NCBI GenBank assembly: GCA_943325515.2
Contig: CALPPS020000006.1
Span: 1 to 51,285 of the forward strand
Length of the DNA stretch: 51,285 nucleotides
Source of the DNA: Flavobacterium psychrophilum
GTDB lineage: Bacteria > Bacteroidota > Bacteroidia > Flavobacteriales > Flavobacteriaceae
Direction: 5' to 3'
Of this stretch, positions 7,599 to 17,080 are shown one piece after another (position 1 is the first letter of the stretch; every line of letters begins with the position of its first letter). The notes beneath the pieces were generated by a model. The model was not told the origin of the DNA. It did no database searches and worked only from the letters and a program-made list of their open reading frames with translations. Made by a program: the position numbers and the translations under genes.

Positions 7599-9365
7599 TT
7601 ATTTAAGTTGTTTTTCAAGTTCTGAAATAATAGCAACAGCTTTTTCATAATCTTGTTGAATGGCGCTTTCCGAAGACATAGCATATCGAGCTAATTCACA
7701 ATTTTCAGTCAACTTGATAAAATCAGAAATCGTTTCAGATTCAGCATTTTTTGATTTAAGAATTTCCGAAATTTTTTCTTTACTCATTTCTGAAGTTTCA
7801 ATGTTGAGTTTTGCTTTCAAGAAGTTGTGTAATGCTTTTTCTAAAGCAATATAAAACGGTTCTTTATTGCCCAAATGCTTTTTGGCTTCAGATAAATATT
7901 TCTTTGCCAAAGCATTAGACTTTTTGATTTTATTGCCTAGTATATCATTGTCTGAAGCTTCTTTTCTTCGTTTACCAACAATTAATAACGGTATGGCTAA
8001 AAATGGCAACATTACCAAAGAATAAAACAAATTTGACCCAAGAAAATCATCTTTTTCGTTTTGCTCTAAAATTGTTTGCTGTTTGTTGTAAGCAAATGTT
8101 TTTGCTACTTCAATTTTGTTTTTTGCAACATTATTTGGATTTGTTGTTCCTGAACTTGCAACGCTTGGACCATCTAAAACAGTAATGGTTATGGGTTGAG
8201 ATACTATTGTTTTATAGCTATTAGTATTTAAATCAAAATAACTAAAGCGCAACGGTTTTATCTGATAATTTCCTTTATACTGGGGAATTATGGTGTATTT
8301 GTCAGCAATTTTGCCCGTCATTCCAGATAATGGAGTTGCTACTTTTTCATCGTGAACTGGATCATACATTTCCAAAGCCGAAGGTAAAACAGGTTTTGGC
8401 AACGTAAATAATTTCAAATTTCCTGTACCTACCACACTCAAATCTAAATCAAAAGACTCCCCATTTTTTAATAATGTTTTAGATGGTTTCACTCTAAAAT
8501 CAAAACGTCCAACCGCACCAGTAAAATCATCCGGTTTCCCTTTTTCTGGCAATGCTTTTACAGTAATAATTTTGCTTCCGGCAGAAACTCTCTTGCTATC
8601 TTCGGTCATCAAAGCTTGTCCCCAAAAATTTCTTCTGTTAGTTGGAACCTGACAATCTATATCTAAAGAAAGCGGTTCGATTTCTAGTTTTCCTGATTTT
8701 GTTGGATATAAAACAGTTTTTCTTAATACTACATAACGATAACGCTCGCCTTTGAACATACCGTCTTCGGCTTTTAGTTGTTTGATATCAATATTTTGGC
8801 TCCAAAAATCATTGTATTTTGGTTTGTTTAATTCTCTCCAATTGGTTATTCCAATATTGTAGCTGAAATATAATTTATAAACTACAGTAATGGGTTCGTT
8901 GAGATAAGGATTTGTTTTTGAAATATCAGCAACCAAATAAAGATTATCATCGGCACTGATGGCGGGCATTTCGTTTGGATCTTTTGGAATTTCAACCGCA
9001 TTAGTTACGTTGATTTTTAGCGGCGATGTTTTATAAACTTGACCATTGATTTCAATCGAAGCTTGTTTTATCGTTAAAGCCCCTTTTTGTGTTGGCAATA
9101 AAATATAAATATAGGATTTGTTAAAGGTACTTCTTCCGTTTATCCAAGATTGACTAACCGATTGACTTGGCCCGCCTACAACTCTAAAACCTGAAGCTTC
9201 AAAATTTGGCGGCTGAAAGTTATCCCCATCAGCATTCATGGTAAATTCTATGCGAAGCCTTTCGTTGACACCCAGAGAGTTTTTGCTCACTTTGGCTTCA
9301 AATTGTACTTGAGCTAAAAGTGAATTACTTGCAATTAAAAAAAACAGTGCTACTAACTTTTTCAT
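7599..9365 (-). CDS. batD: BatD: oxygen tolerance family protein
   Basis: 588 residues from the ATG at 9365. The reading frame extends ten codons upstream, but this internal ATG gives a clean signal peptide (MKKLVALFFLIASNSLLAQ). The N-terminal two thirds form the BatD repeat region with the family signature FRVVGGPSQSVSQSWINGR and several beta-sandwich modules; a membrane helix lies near residues 445-465 (FYSLVMLPFLAIPLLIV), followed by a cytoplasmic helical tail. BatD is thought to be a periplasmic scaffold in the Bat complex; its molecular role is not established. Confidence 0.9.
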   Translation of the reverse strand: MKKLVALFFLIASNSLLAQVQFEAKVSKNSLGVNERLRIEFTMNADGDNFQPPNFEASGFRVVGGPSQSVSQSWINGRSTFNKSYIYILLPTQKGALTIKQASIEINGQVYKTSPLKINVTNAVEIPKDPNEMPAISADDNLYLVADISKTNPYLNEPITVVYKLYFSYNIGITNWRELNKPKYNDFWSQNIDIKQLKAEDGMFKGERYRYVVLRKTVLYPTKSGKLEIEPLSLDIDCQVPTNRRNFWGQALMTEDSKRVSAGSKIITVKALPEKGKPDDFTGAVGRFDFRVKPSKTLLKNGESFDLDLSVVGTGNLKLFTLPKPVLPSALEMYDPVHDEKVATPLSGMTGKIADKYTIIPQYKGNYQIKPLRFSYFDLNTNSYKTIVSQPITITVLDGPSVASSGTTNPNNVAKNKIEVAKTFAYNKQQTILEQNEKDDFLGSNLFYSLVMLPFLAIPLLIVGKRRKEASDNDILGNKIKKSNALAKKYLSEAKKHLGNKEPFYIALEKALHNFLKAKLNIETSEMSKEKISEILKSKNAESETISDFIKLTENCELARYAMSSESAIQQDYEKAVAIISELEKQLK

Positions 9366-9396
9366 TTTCAAATTTTCAATTGGACTGATTTTCAAA
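9365..9396 (+). repeat. Octameric array, unit TTTTCAAA, 4 copies
   Basis: Four 8-bp units (TTTTCAAA, TTTTCAAT, TGGACTGA, TTTTCAAA) fill the space between the batC stop and the chosen batD ATG. The same octamer recurs in the accC-accB gap. Confidence 0.65.
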
Positions 9397-9401
9397 TTAT
9401 T

Positions 9402-10160
9402 TTACCAATCTTTTTCAGCTTTTTTAGGATTGGCTTGAACTTTTTGTTTGTTAACTTTATCTTGAACTTTTTTCTCTTCGTTATTCACAGCGTCTAATAA
9501 GTTATTCAATCGTTGTTTAGAAACCCCATTGGGCTGTGGTTGTGGTTTATTTCCATTTTGATCTTTATTATCTTGTTTATCTTTATCGTTTTTGCCGTCT
9601 TTTTTGTCCTTGTCTTTATCGTTTCCGTCTTTTTTATCGTCTTTTTTGTCTTTATTTTTATCCTTCTTGTCTTTTTTGTCGTCTTTTTTATCTTTATCCT
9701 TGTTCTTTTTATCATCTTTCTTTGGCGGATTGTTTTTCAAATATAATTTGGCCAAGGCATAGTTATAACGAGTTTCTTCATCGTTTGGATTGTTTCTGAG
9801 CGCATTTTTATATGCTTCTACGGCACCTGAATAATCTTTTTCTTTCATCAAAGTATTGCCTAAATTGTGAAAAGCTTGGTGTTTTTCTTCACGAGTTTTA
9901 GCATTTTTAAGTGCTTTATTATAATGATATTTAGCTTCTTCGGCTTGATTTTGTCTATAAATAGCATTTCCTAAATTATATGGAGCAATAGATTTCTTGG
10001 GATTTTTAGCTTCTGAAATACGATATTCAGTTTCAGCATCAGCATAATTTTTTTCAACGAAGGCATCGTTCCCATTAGGTAAATTTTTATCATTTTCCTT
10101 TTTTTGGGCTTGCGCTAAAAAGGAAATCAGAAACAAACTATATAAAAACAACTTTTTCAT
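9402..10160 (-). CDS. batC: BatC: TPR protein with Lys/Asp-rich tail
   Basis: 252 residues. A signal peptide (residues 1-18, ending AQAQ) leads into three or so TPR units (about residues 25-145, with APYNLGNAIYRQNQAEEA and KHQAFHNLGNTLMKEKDYSG). Residues about 147-215 are a low-complexity run dominated by Lys and Asp, then Asn/Gln, ending with a short helical segment. This matches BatC of the Bat operon. The Lys/Asp run should be flexible and periplasmic. Antisense open frames over it are artefacts of the skewed composition. It starts exactly one base before the batB stop region. Confidence 0.87.
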   Translation of the reverse strand: MKKLFLYSLFLISFLAQAQKKENDKNLPNGNDAFVEKNYADAETEYRISEAKNPKKSIAPYNLGNAIYRQNQAEEAKYHYNKALKNAKTREEKHQAFHNLGNTLMKEKDYSGAVEAYKNALRNNPNDEETRYNYALAKLYLKNNPPKKDDKKNKDKDKKDDKKDKKDKNKDKKDDKKDGNDKDKDKKDGKNDKDKQDNKDQNGNKPQPQPNGVSKQRLNNLLDAVNNEEKKVQDKVNKQKVQANPKKAEKDW

Positions 10161-11198
10161 TTATCCCTTTTCGTTAAATAGATTCATTTTTTTAACCCAA
10201 TTGGTTCTTTTTTCTAGTAGAAAGACATCTAAAAATAATAAGAAAAAACTAAAGCCTAGAAACCACTGAAACTGCGATTTGAAATCAGCCATTTGCGTAC
10301 TTTCAAATTCTGTTTTTTGTATATTATCTAAAGCATTTTTCACATAATCTAAAACGGTTTTTGTAGAATCTCCATCTACATAACCGCCTCCAGTTGCTTT
10401 TGCAATATTTTTTAGTACTTCTGAATCTCTTTTGGTGATGACAACCTCGCCATTATCATCTCTCTTAAAACTGGAGGTTACTCCGTTTTCTTTTAATGGA
10501 ATTGGGCCTCCTTTTTCAGTTCCAACTCCAACAGTTATTATTTTTAGCCCCAATTTTTTAGCTTCTTCAGCAGCATCAACTGCATCGTTGGAATGATCTT
10601 CACCATCAGTAATAATGATGAGCAACTTATTAGTTTTATCTTTTTTATCTATGAAAGTTGTGGCTAAATTTATTGCTTGGTCAATTGAAGTTCCTTGTGC
10701 TGAGATTACTCCGGGATTCATTCCTTGTAAAAACATTTTGGCCACACTGTAATCTGTTGTAATTGGCAACACAGGAAAAGCACTGCCAGAATAAGCTATA
10801 ATTCCTATTCTGTCACTTCCAAGATTGTTGATAATTTGAGAAACTAATTGTTTACTTTTTTCTAATCGACTTGGCGCCACGTCTTCGGCTAACATACTTT
10901 TTGAAACATCAATCGCAAAAATAATATCAATTCCTTCTCTTTTCACAGTTTCTAGTTTAGTACCAATTTTTGGATTTACTAAACCAATGATTAAAAAGGT
11001 CAAGCCTAAAAGCAAAACTATCAATTTTAATACTGGTTTGAATACAGATTTCTCAGGACTCAATTTTTTGATTAAATCTAAGTCGCCAAATTCGCGTTGT
11101 TTTTTTCTTTTCCAGAATTGGACATACAAGAAAAGTGTTGTCAATACTGGAATGACAATCAAGAAATACAAATATCCTTTTTCTTCTAACTCGTACAT
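10161..11198 (-). CDS. batB: BatB: VWA domain membrane protein
   Basis: 345 residues. An N-terminal membrane helix (about 10-28) and a second one (about 56-78) precede a von Willebrand A domain with the MIDAS motif DVSKSM (near residues 94-99), the Thr site TTDYS and the TDGEDHSND segment. A final membrane helix is near residues 312-332. Batl family VWA proteins are anchored in the inner membrane with the VWA domain outside or facing partners. It lies between batC and batA with 0-6 bp gaps, so all belong to one operon. Confidence 0.92.
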   Translation of the reverse strand: MYELEEKGYLYFLIVIPVLTTLFLYVQFWKRKKQREFGDLDLIKKLSPEKSVFKPVLKLIVLLLGLTFLIIGLVNPKIGTKLETVKREGIDIIFAIDVSKSMLAEDVAPSRLEKSKQLVSQIINNLGSDRIGIIAYSGSAFPVLPITTDYSVAKMFLQGMNPGVISAQGTSIDQAINLATTFIDKKDKTNKLLIIITDGEDHSNDAVDAAEEAKKLGLKIITVGVGTEKGGPIPLKENGVTSSFKRDDNGEVVITKRDSEVLKNIAKATGGGYVDGDSTKTVLDYVKNALDNIQKTEFESTQMADFKSQFQWFLGFSFFLLFLDVFLLEKRTNWVKKMNLFNEKG

Positions 11199-11204
11199 AA
11201 TGGC

Positions 11205-12206
11205 TTATATAAAACTTCTGTAAATAGTGTTTCTTAATCCAAATTCTATCAAAACTAAAATACCAGCTATCCAAACAAATGGTCTGTATTTTTCGTCATA
11301 ATCATAGAATTTTAATTCTTGAATTTCAGTTGTTTCTAATTTATTTATTTCGCTATAAATAGATTCTAATTTGCTATTGCTGTTCGCTCTGAAATATTTC
11401 CCCCCAGTATTTCCAGCAATAGCTTGTAATAAATTCACGTCTATCTCAACAGGCATCATTTTGAATAAAAACCCGCCATTTGGCGCATAAGCATAGGGAA
11501 ACATAGCATCACCATTAGTTCCAATGCCAATAGTGTAAACTTTTATACCATATTCTTTAGCAATTTGCGAAGCTGTTTCTGGTTCAATAAATCCTGCATT
11601 ATTTACACCATCAGTTAGTAGAATTATAACTCTGCTTTTGGCTTTGCTATCTTTTAATCTGTTTACTGCCGTAGTTAAACCCATTCCAATTCCGGTTCCG
11701 TCTTGTAGCACGTTGTCATATTTTATGCCTCTAATAGCATCTTGCACGATAGCTTTGTCGCTAGTAACTGGTGTTTTAGTATAAGCTTCGGCGGCATAAA
11801 CTACAATTCCTATTCTGTCATTTGGTCTTCCTTCCACAAAATTGGCGGCAACTTTTTTTAATGCTTCCATACGGTTGGGTTTTAAATCTTTCGCCAACAT
11901 ACTTCCCGAAACGTCAATCGCCATTACAATGTCAATTCCTTTGGTGGATTTAGTTTGGCTGCTTATGTCAACTTTTCTTGGTCGTGCCATGGCTATAATC
12001 AAACAACTTAAGGCTAACAATCGAAGCGCAAACAAGAACGGTTTTAGTTTAGCCAACAATGATTTTTGTGATTTGAAACCATTCACAGAACTAATTTTCA
12101 ATGTAGCGGTTTGTTGTTTTCTTTTCCAAATTTGCCAAGCTATAGCCAATGGAAGTAATAGCAACAACCAGAAAAATCCAGGATTTAAAAAACTTACTTC
12201 TTTCAT
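11205..12206 (-). CDS. batA: BatA: VWA domain membrane protein
   Basis: 333 residues, the paralogue of BatB. Membrane segments near residues 8-26 and 55-75 are followed by a VWA domain with an intact MIDAS (DVSGSM near residues 93-98), TPVTSD, and LTDGVNNAG. The C-terminal helix lies at about 308-326. It is six bases from batB. Bat proteins are linked to aerotolerance and stress resistance in Bacteroides and relatives; MoxR ATPases are thought to act on such VWA partners. Confidence 0.92.
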   Translation of the reverse strand: MKEVSFLNPGFFWLLLLLPLAIAWQIWKRKQQTATLKISSVNGFKSQKSLLAKLKPFLFALRLLALSCLIIAMARPRKVDISSQTKSTKGIDIVMAIDVSGSMLAKDLKPNRMEALKKVAANFVEGRPNDRIGIVVYAAEAYTKTPVTSDKAIVQDAIRGIKYDNVLQDGTGIGMGLTTAVNRLKDSKAKSRVIILLTDGVNNAGFIEPETASQIAKEYGIKVYTIGIGTNGDAMFPYAYAPNGGFLFKMMPVEIDVNLLQAIAGNTGGKYFRANSNSKLESIYSEINKLETTEIQELKFYDYDEKYRPFVWIAGILVLIEFGLRNTIYRSFI

Positions 12207-12208
12207 GA

Positions 12209-13837
12209 TTATTCTGTTGTTTGTAATTCTACTGAATTCAGCATTCTTTCAACTATTTGTTGCCCATATTTGTCTTCTTCTCTATGCATTACTAAAATGG
12301 TTTGTAATCCGCCGTTTTGACTAAATAATAATAGTTCATAATACATTTTAGTTGATTTTCCTTTTATTTTATCTAAAACGGTCAAAGTTCCATAGGCTTT
12401 TTTACCCGAAATTCCTTTTTGGGTATCAAAATCTTCGGTCTTTGTAATAATGTTTTGTGCGCCTTGATTTTGTAGTAGATTCAAATAATTATCGGCTGTT
12501 TTATCTAAATCTATCTGTGTTTCTTTTTTGTATTTGGTAGTAGAAACGGTGATATAAAAATCTTCTAAAATATTGCCATAAACAAATGTTTGCATCTCTT
12601 TAATCATAGCTGCCGTTGTGTTTGGCAACGATTTCAACGCATCTATTCTTTTTAAAACGTTTGGAGTTTCTACTTTTACTCCTGGATTTCCATATTCGCT
12701 ATAAATCCATTCGCCTTCTACTAATTCTTTTGTTGGATTACCTAGGAAATTATCCTTTACATAGTCTATTCCTTTGAAATAGATTAATCCTATTAGTATT
12801 AGCATTAACATTCCTAAAACAATTCCAACTGTTGTAATAATTCTGTTACGTTTTTGTTTTTTGAGTTTTTGTAGGCGCGCTAGTTCTTTTTGTTGTTCGT
12901 TCCAAATTGCTAATTCATCGTTTTCTTCAACAATTTCTGGAATAGATTTGTGAATGGTAACAATAGAACTTGAAATGCGTTTTTTATCCTCTTCAATTTC
13001 GTAATCTAATGGTTTTACTTTAGCAAATTTTACTAAATCTGCTTGTTTTAAAACTTTCTCTAAGTTTTCAACGGTTTCGTTTGAGAGTTTTAATTTCTTT
13101 TGTTTGGAAGCTTTTCGTAATCCTTCAATGAGTTCTGAAGTAGTACTTTCCATAGCTGGAATATTGATTTCTTCTTCGATGTAATTACGGGCAATATTTG
13201 TCAGTTCCGAATAATAATTTTTGATTTCTCCTTTTTGCCAAAGTTCTTTTGTTTCTAACTGTTGTAATAAAGTAGTTGCTTTTTCAATAGGGGATTTGAA
13301 AACAATTTCTTCAACTTTGGGTTGATTTAGTCTTTTCTGAATGAATTTATAAATTAAAAATCCAGCAACAGTTATCGCTAATAAAATTAAAATATAAATC
13401 CACCAGGTTCCCAAGGGGCTTTCTACTTCAGCGATGTTTTTGATATCATACATTTTTTGTTTTAATGTATCAACTTGTATAGTATTAACTTCTACTTTAA
13501 TGCTATCTGAAAAAATAGGTTTTCCGTTTATTAAAACAGGAATTTTTGGAATGGTATATCTACCGCTGTCAAATTGAGTTAATCCGTATTTTTTGATTAA
13601 TTCATAACGAGCACCGTTTTTAACAGTATCTATTTTATAGGACTGAATCACTTCCAGAGCACCAAAAAATTTGGCATTTGGAAATTTTACTTTAGATAAA
13701 GTATCAACATCTGTTTTTAAAGTAAGCTTAAATTCAGCACCAATTTTTTTCTTAGTAGAATCAATTGATGTTGTCACCTTTTGAGCAAAAAGCGAAGTTG
13801 TTATTAGAAAAAATAATATGTATAATTTAATTTTCAT
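12209..13837 (-). CDS. Bat-operon membrane protein, BatD-like, unnamed
   Basis: 542 residues if started at the ATG at 13837; the open frame goes 23 codons further but only this start yields a signal peptide (MKIKLYILFFLITTSLFAQ). The N-terminal 150 residues look like a periplasmic beta domain; membrane helices lie near residues 150-170 and 335-355 (IITTVGIVLGMLMLILIGLIYF), with a helical cytoplasmic region between them. The C-terminal part after the second helix is periplasmic. In Bacteroidetes this position between the DUF58 gene and batA often holds such a protein, annotated hypothetical or DUF4381-like. It overlaps no neighbour; batA follows after 2 bp. Confidence 0.75.
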   Translation of the reverse strand: MKIKLYILFFLITTSLFAQKVTTSIDSTKKKIGAEFKLTLKTDVDTLSKVKFPNAKFFGALEVIQSYKIDTVKNGARYELIKKYGLTQFDSGRYTIPKIPVLINGKPIFSDSIKVEVNTIQVDTLKQKMYDIKNIAEVESPLGTWWIYILILLAITVAGFLIYKFIQKRLNQPKVEEIVFKSPIEKATTLLQQLETKELWQKGEIKNYYSELTNIARNYIEEEINIPAMESTTSELIEGLRKASKQKKLKLSNETVENLEKVLKQADLVKFAKVKPLDYEIEEDKKRISSSIVTIHKSIPEIVEENDELAIWNEQQKELARLQKLKKQKRNRIITTVGIVLGMLMLILIGLIYFKGIDYVKDNFLGNPTKELVEGEWIYSEYGNPGVKVETPNVLKRIDALKSLPNTTAAMIKEMQTFVYGNILEDFYITVSTTKYKKETQIDLDKTADNYLNLLQNQGAQNIITKTEDFDTQKGISGKKAYGTLTVLDKIKGKSTKMYYELLLFSQNGGLQTILVMHREEDKYGQQIVERMLNSVELQTTE

Positions 13838-13851
13838 TTGTTTTCTTGACC

Positions 13852-13889
13852 GCGAAGTTCGCAAGGTTTTCGCAAGGTTCGCAAAGATT
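13852..13889 (+). repeat. GTTCGCAAG-type direct repeat
   Basis: Three copies of TTCGCAA with spacers GG and GGTTTT style variation (CGAAGTTCGCAAGG, TTTTCGCAAGG, TTCGCAAAG). This lies in the 5' leader of the Bat-operon gene at 12209. Units are 9-11 bp apart, so it is not one of the heptad arrays. Confidence 0.6.
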
Positions 13890-13951
13890 ATATTTTTGAA
13901 ACACAAAACTGGCGCGTTTTGCTTATCTCTTTGTGAATTTTGCCATAAATT

Positions 13952-14818
13952 TTATCTCGATTTAAAATAACTCAACAATTTTGTCACATAACTTTCGTCA
14001 ACACGCGTATTTACAGTTCCCGAACCACATTTTGAAAAAATGTCTTTAAAGTAATTCACTTTGTCTTGATGTTGTTTTTCATAACTCAATCGCGCTTTTT
14101 TTGAACTTGTATTTACCACTAAAATTTCTCCCGTTTCGGCATCCTCCATTTCAACCATTCCAATGTTTGGCATTTTTTCTTCTCGAATATCGTAAACACG
14201 AACACCAGTGATATCGTGTTTTTTGCTGGCAATCTTCAAAGTTTTTTCATAATCATTTTCTACCATAAAATCAGAAATAACAAATACTATAGCTTTCTTT
14301 TTCTGTGTTCCAGATAAAAACTTTAAAGCTTGTGACAAATCTGTTTTTTTACTCTTCGGTTGGAACTCAATCAGTTCTCGGATAATTCGTAATACATGGG
14401 ATTTTCCTTTTTTAGGAGGAATATATAATTCGATTTGGTCAGAAAATAAAATCAGACCAATTTTATCGTTGTTTTGTGTAGCCGAAAAAGCCATTGTTGC
14501 AGCAATTTCAGTAACAATTTCACTTTTTAATTGGTTTTTGGTACCAAAACCTTCTGAGCCTGAAATGTCAACCATTAACATCATGGTTAATTCGCGTTCT
14601 TCTTCAAAAACTTTTACATAAGGTTCGTTATAGCGAGCAGTAACATTCCAATCGATGGCACGAATATCATCGCCAAACTGGTATTGGCGTACTTCCGAGA
14701 AAGTCATACCACGGCCTTTAAAAGACGTATGGTATTCGCCCGAGAAGATGTGATCGCTCAATCTTCGGGTTTTGATTTCTATTTTACGAACTTTTTTGAG
14801 AAGGTCTTTTGTTTCCAT
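13952..14818 (-). CDS. DUF58 domain protein of the Bat locus
   Basis: 288 residues, soluble. It carries the DUF58 signature GRGMTFSEVRQYQFGDDIR followed by AIDWNVTAR (about residues 36-63) and a VWA-like fold with DISGSEGFG in place of a classical MIDAS. DUF58 proteins pair with MoxR ATPases and precede the bat genes in many bacteria, which is the case here: moxR lies 86 bp upstream. The leader between the two holds a heptad array. Confidence 0.92.
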   Translation of the reverse strand: METKDLLKKVRKIEIKTRRLSDHIFSGEYHTSFKGRGMTFSEVRQYQFGDDIRAIDWNVTARYNEPYVKVFEEERELTMMLMVDISGSEGFGTKNQLKSEIVTEIAATMAFSATQNNDKIGLILFSDQIELYIPPKKGKSHVLRIIRELIEFQPKSKKTDLSQALKFLSGTQKKKAIVFVISDFMVENDYEKTLKIASKKHDITGVRVYDIREEKMPNIGMVEMEDAETGEILVVNTSSKKARLSYEKQHQDKVNYFKDIFSKCGSGTVNTRVDESYVTKLLSYFKSR

Positions 14819-14826
14819 TTTTTCAG

Positions 14827-14854
14827 TTGTCGATTGTCGGTTGTCGGTTGTCAG
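14827..14854 (+). repeat. Heptameric array, unit TTGTCGG, 4 copies
   Basis: Units TTGTCGA, TTGTCGG, TTGTCGG and TTGTCAG in register, starting 8 bp upstream of the DUF58 start codon in the moxR-DUF58 gap. Confidence 0.85.
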
Positions 14855-14904
14855 TGTTTTAGCAATGATAATTAGCTAACTGGTAACAGAAAACGGATAA
14901 CTGA

Positions 14905-15909
14905 CTAAGGTACTTCTATTTCGTTTACAATTTTGTTGATGATGTCAACTGAAGTAATATTTTCAGCTTCGGCTTCATATGTCACCCCAATTCTGTGTCG
15001 CAACACATCATGCACTACTGCACGAACATCTTCTGGAATTACATAGCCACGACGTTTGATAAACGCATAACACTTAGCTGCATTCGCTAAATTGATACTT
15101 CCACGCGGCGAAGCACCAAAACTGATTAACGGTTTTAAACTTTCTAATTTGTATTTCTCAGGATAACGAGTAGCAAAGATGATGTCTAGAATGTATTTTT
15201 CAATTTTTTCATCCATATATACTTCGCGAACCGCTTCTTGTGCACGAAGAATTTGGTCAACAGAAACAACAGCATTTACTTTTTCGTAAGCACCTTTTAA
15301 ATTTTGGCGAATAACCATTCTTTCTTCGTCAATTTTTGGATAATCAATAACAGTTTTAAGCATGAAACGATCCACTTGCGCTTCTGGTAACGGATAAGTC
15401 CCTTCCTGCTCAATTGGGTTTTGGGTAGCTAAAACTAAAAACGGCCTGTCCAATTTAAATGTAGTATCACCAATGGTCACTTGTTTTTCTTGCATCGCTT
15501 CTAATAAAGCAGATTGTACTTTGGCAGGCGCACGATTTATTTCATCGGCTAAAACGAAATTTGCAAAAATTGGGCCTTTTTTTATGGAAAACTCATTGGC
15601 TTTAATATTGTAAATCATTGTACCAACAACATCGGCAGGCAACAAATCGGGCGTAAACTGAATTCTGCTAAAACTTCCTTGAACCGCTTGAGACAAAGTG
15701 TTTATCGCTAAAGTTTTTGCTAAACCAGGAACCCCTTCCAAAAGAATATGTCCTTGTCCTAAAAGTCCAATTAATAATCGCTCTACCATGTGTTTTTGAC
15801 CTACAATAACTTTGTTCATTTCTGTAGTCAACAATTCAATAAAAGCACTTTCTCTTTCAATTTTCTCATTAATTGCTCTAATGTCTAAAGCAGAACCAAT
15901 TTCTTCCAT
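14905..15909 (-). CDS. moxR: MoxR family AAA+ ATPase
   Basis: 334 residues. The first gene of the bat operon. The Walker A motif is GVPGLAKT (near residues 59-66), Walker B is LADEINRAPAKVQSALLEAMQE (about 122-143), and sensor 1 is ATQNPIEQEGTYPLPEAQVDRF. This is a canonical MoxR AAA+ core. MoxR proteins act as chaperone-like ATPases on VWA partners; DUF58, BatA and BatB downstream are the expected partners. The 250 bp upstream of it to the divergent aldo/keto reductase gene is AT-rich and holds no clear consensus promoter. Confidence 0.95.
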   Translation of the reverse strand: MEEIGSALDIRAINEKIERESAFIELLTTEMNKVIVGQKHMVERLLIGLLGQGHILLEGVPGLAKTLAINTLSQAVQGSFSRIQFTPDLLPADVVGTMIYNIKANEFSIKKGPIFANFVLADEINRAPAKVQSALLEAMQEKQVTIGDTTFKLDRPFLVLATQNPIEQEGTYPLPEAQVDRFMLKTVIDYPKIDEERMVIRQNLKGAYEKVNAVVSVDQILRAQEAVREVYMDEKIEKYILDIIFATRYPEKYKLESLKPLISFGASPRGSINLANAAKCYAFIKRRGYVIPEDVRAVVHDVLRHRIGVTYEAEAENITSVDIINKIVNEIEVP

Positions 15910-16159
15910 AGTTACTCTATTTATTCTAAAATGTATCAGTTATAAATTTAATATTTCAAAAATGAAAATTTAATCTCTTACAAGATGTTAAGAATGCGTT
16001 AAAACTTTATAAAACACCTTAATTTTAAGGATGATTTATGATTTTCTTTTCATAATTTTAAGACCTGATACCCTTTTTGATTTTTGGAAGGCAAAATAAT
16101 AAAATTTTGTAAGAAACAAAAAGTGAAAAGAACTTTAATGTAATTTTAAAAAATTCAAA

Positions 16160-17026
16160 ATGTTAACAAAACTTTCATCTATTATTGCCGGAACCATGAA
16201 TTGGGGGATTTGGGATAAAAACCTCTCGACTATAGAAATGGAACATCTGATGCATATCTGTGTCGAAAATCAAATAACGAGTTTTGACCATGCTGATATA
16301 TATGGTAATTATACCACCGAAGCCGAATTTGGGAAAGCATTTAAACAAAGTAAAATTGACAGAAGCAAAATTCAGTTTATTTCAAAGTGTGGTATTCAAC
16401 ACACAAATGGTAGAAGTAACGCTATTAAATATTACGATTACTCCAAAGACTATATCATCTGGTCAGCAGAAAATTCATTAAAAAATTTGCAAACCGATTA
16501 TTTGGATGTTTTGTTATTGCATCGTCCAAGCCCGTTAATGGTTGCCGACGAAATAGCAGAAGCGGTTGCAAAATTGAAACAAGAAGGCAAAATCATTGAC
16601 TTTGGGATATCCAATTTTACAGCCTCACAAACCGAACTTATTCGTCAAAAAACGGAAGTTAGTTATAACCAAATTCAGTTTTCAGCAACCCATTATGAAT
16701 CCATGTTAGACGGAAGTTTAGATTATATGCAATTGCACAAAATTCGTCCCATGTCATGGAATCCCCTTGGAACAGTTTTTAGAGAAGACATTGAGCAAAC
16801 CAGACGCTTGAAAAAACTGTTGGTTCAATTGGTAGAAAAATACCATTTTGGTTCAGACACTATTTTATTGGCTTGGATTTTAAAACATCCAGCTAGAATT
16901 ATTCCAGTTGCCGGCACCGTAAATATTGCTCGAATTCAAGCCTTAATGAAAGCCGTTGAATTGAATTTAGAACAAGAAGATTGGTTCGCTATTTGGACCG
17001 AAAGTATGGGAAGAAAGGTTGATTAG
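16160..17026 (+). CDS. Aldo/keto reductase, YdhF-like
   Basis: 288 residues forming one TIM-barrel domain. The catalytic tetrad can be read: Asp and Tyr in FDHADIYGNY (about residues 42-51), Lys in ISKCG (about 76-80) and His in LLLHRPSP (about 118-125). The C-terminal IIPVAGTVNIARIQALMKA carries the NADPH-binding stretch. These enzymes reduce carbonyls with NADPH; the substrate is unknown. The gene is divergent from moxR. Its stop codon is the first base triplet leading into a heptad array. Confidence 0.9.
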   Translation: MLTKLSSIIAGTMNWGIWDKNLSTIEMEHLMHICVENQITSFDHADIYGNYTTEAEFGKAFKQSKIDRSKIQFISKCGIQHTNGRSNAIKYYDYSKDYIIWSAENSLKNLQTDYLDVLLLHRPSPLMVADEIAEAVAKLKQEGKIIDFGISNFTASQTELIRQKTEVSYNQIQFSATHYESMLDGSLDYMQLHKIRPMSWNPLGTVFREDIEQTRRLKKLLVQLVEKYHFGSDTILLAWILKHPARIIPVAGTVNIARIQALMKAVELNLEQEDWFAIWTESMGRKVD

Positions 17027-17060
17027 TTTTGGGTTATGGGTTTAAAGTTTCGGGTTTTTA
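17026..17060 (+). repeat. Heptameric array, unit GTTNNGG, 5 copies
   Basis: Units GTTTTGG, GTTATGG, GTTTAAA, GTTTCGG and GTTTTTA run in register from the last base of the aldo/keto reductase stop codon towards the four-helix-bundle gene. Confidence 0.85.
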
Positions 17061-17080
17061 ATAACATAAATTTTTAAATT

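Noticed and set aside
9506..9799. Open frames on both strands over the batC Lys/Asp-rich region, very rich in Phe, Ile and Val or Lys and Thr
   Set aside because: They arise from the AAA/GAT codon runs of batC read in other frames; they have no homology features, and batC is well supported.
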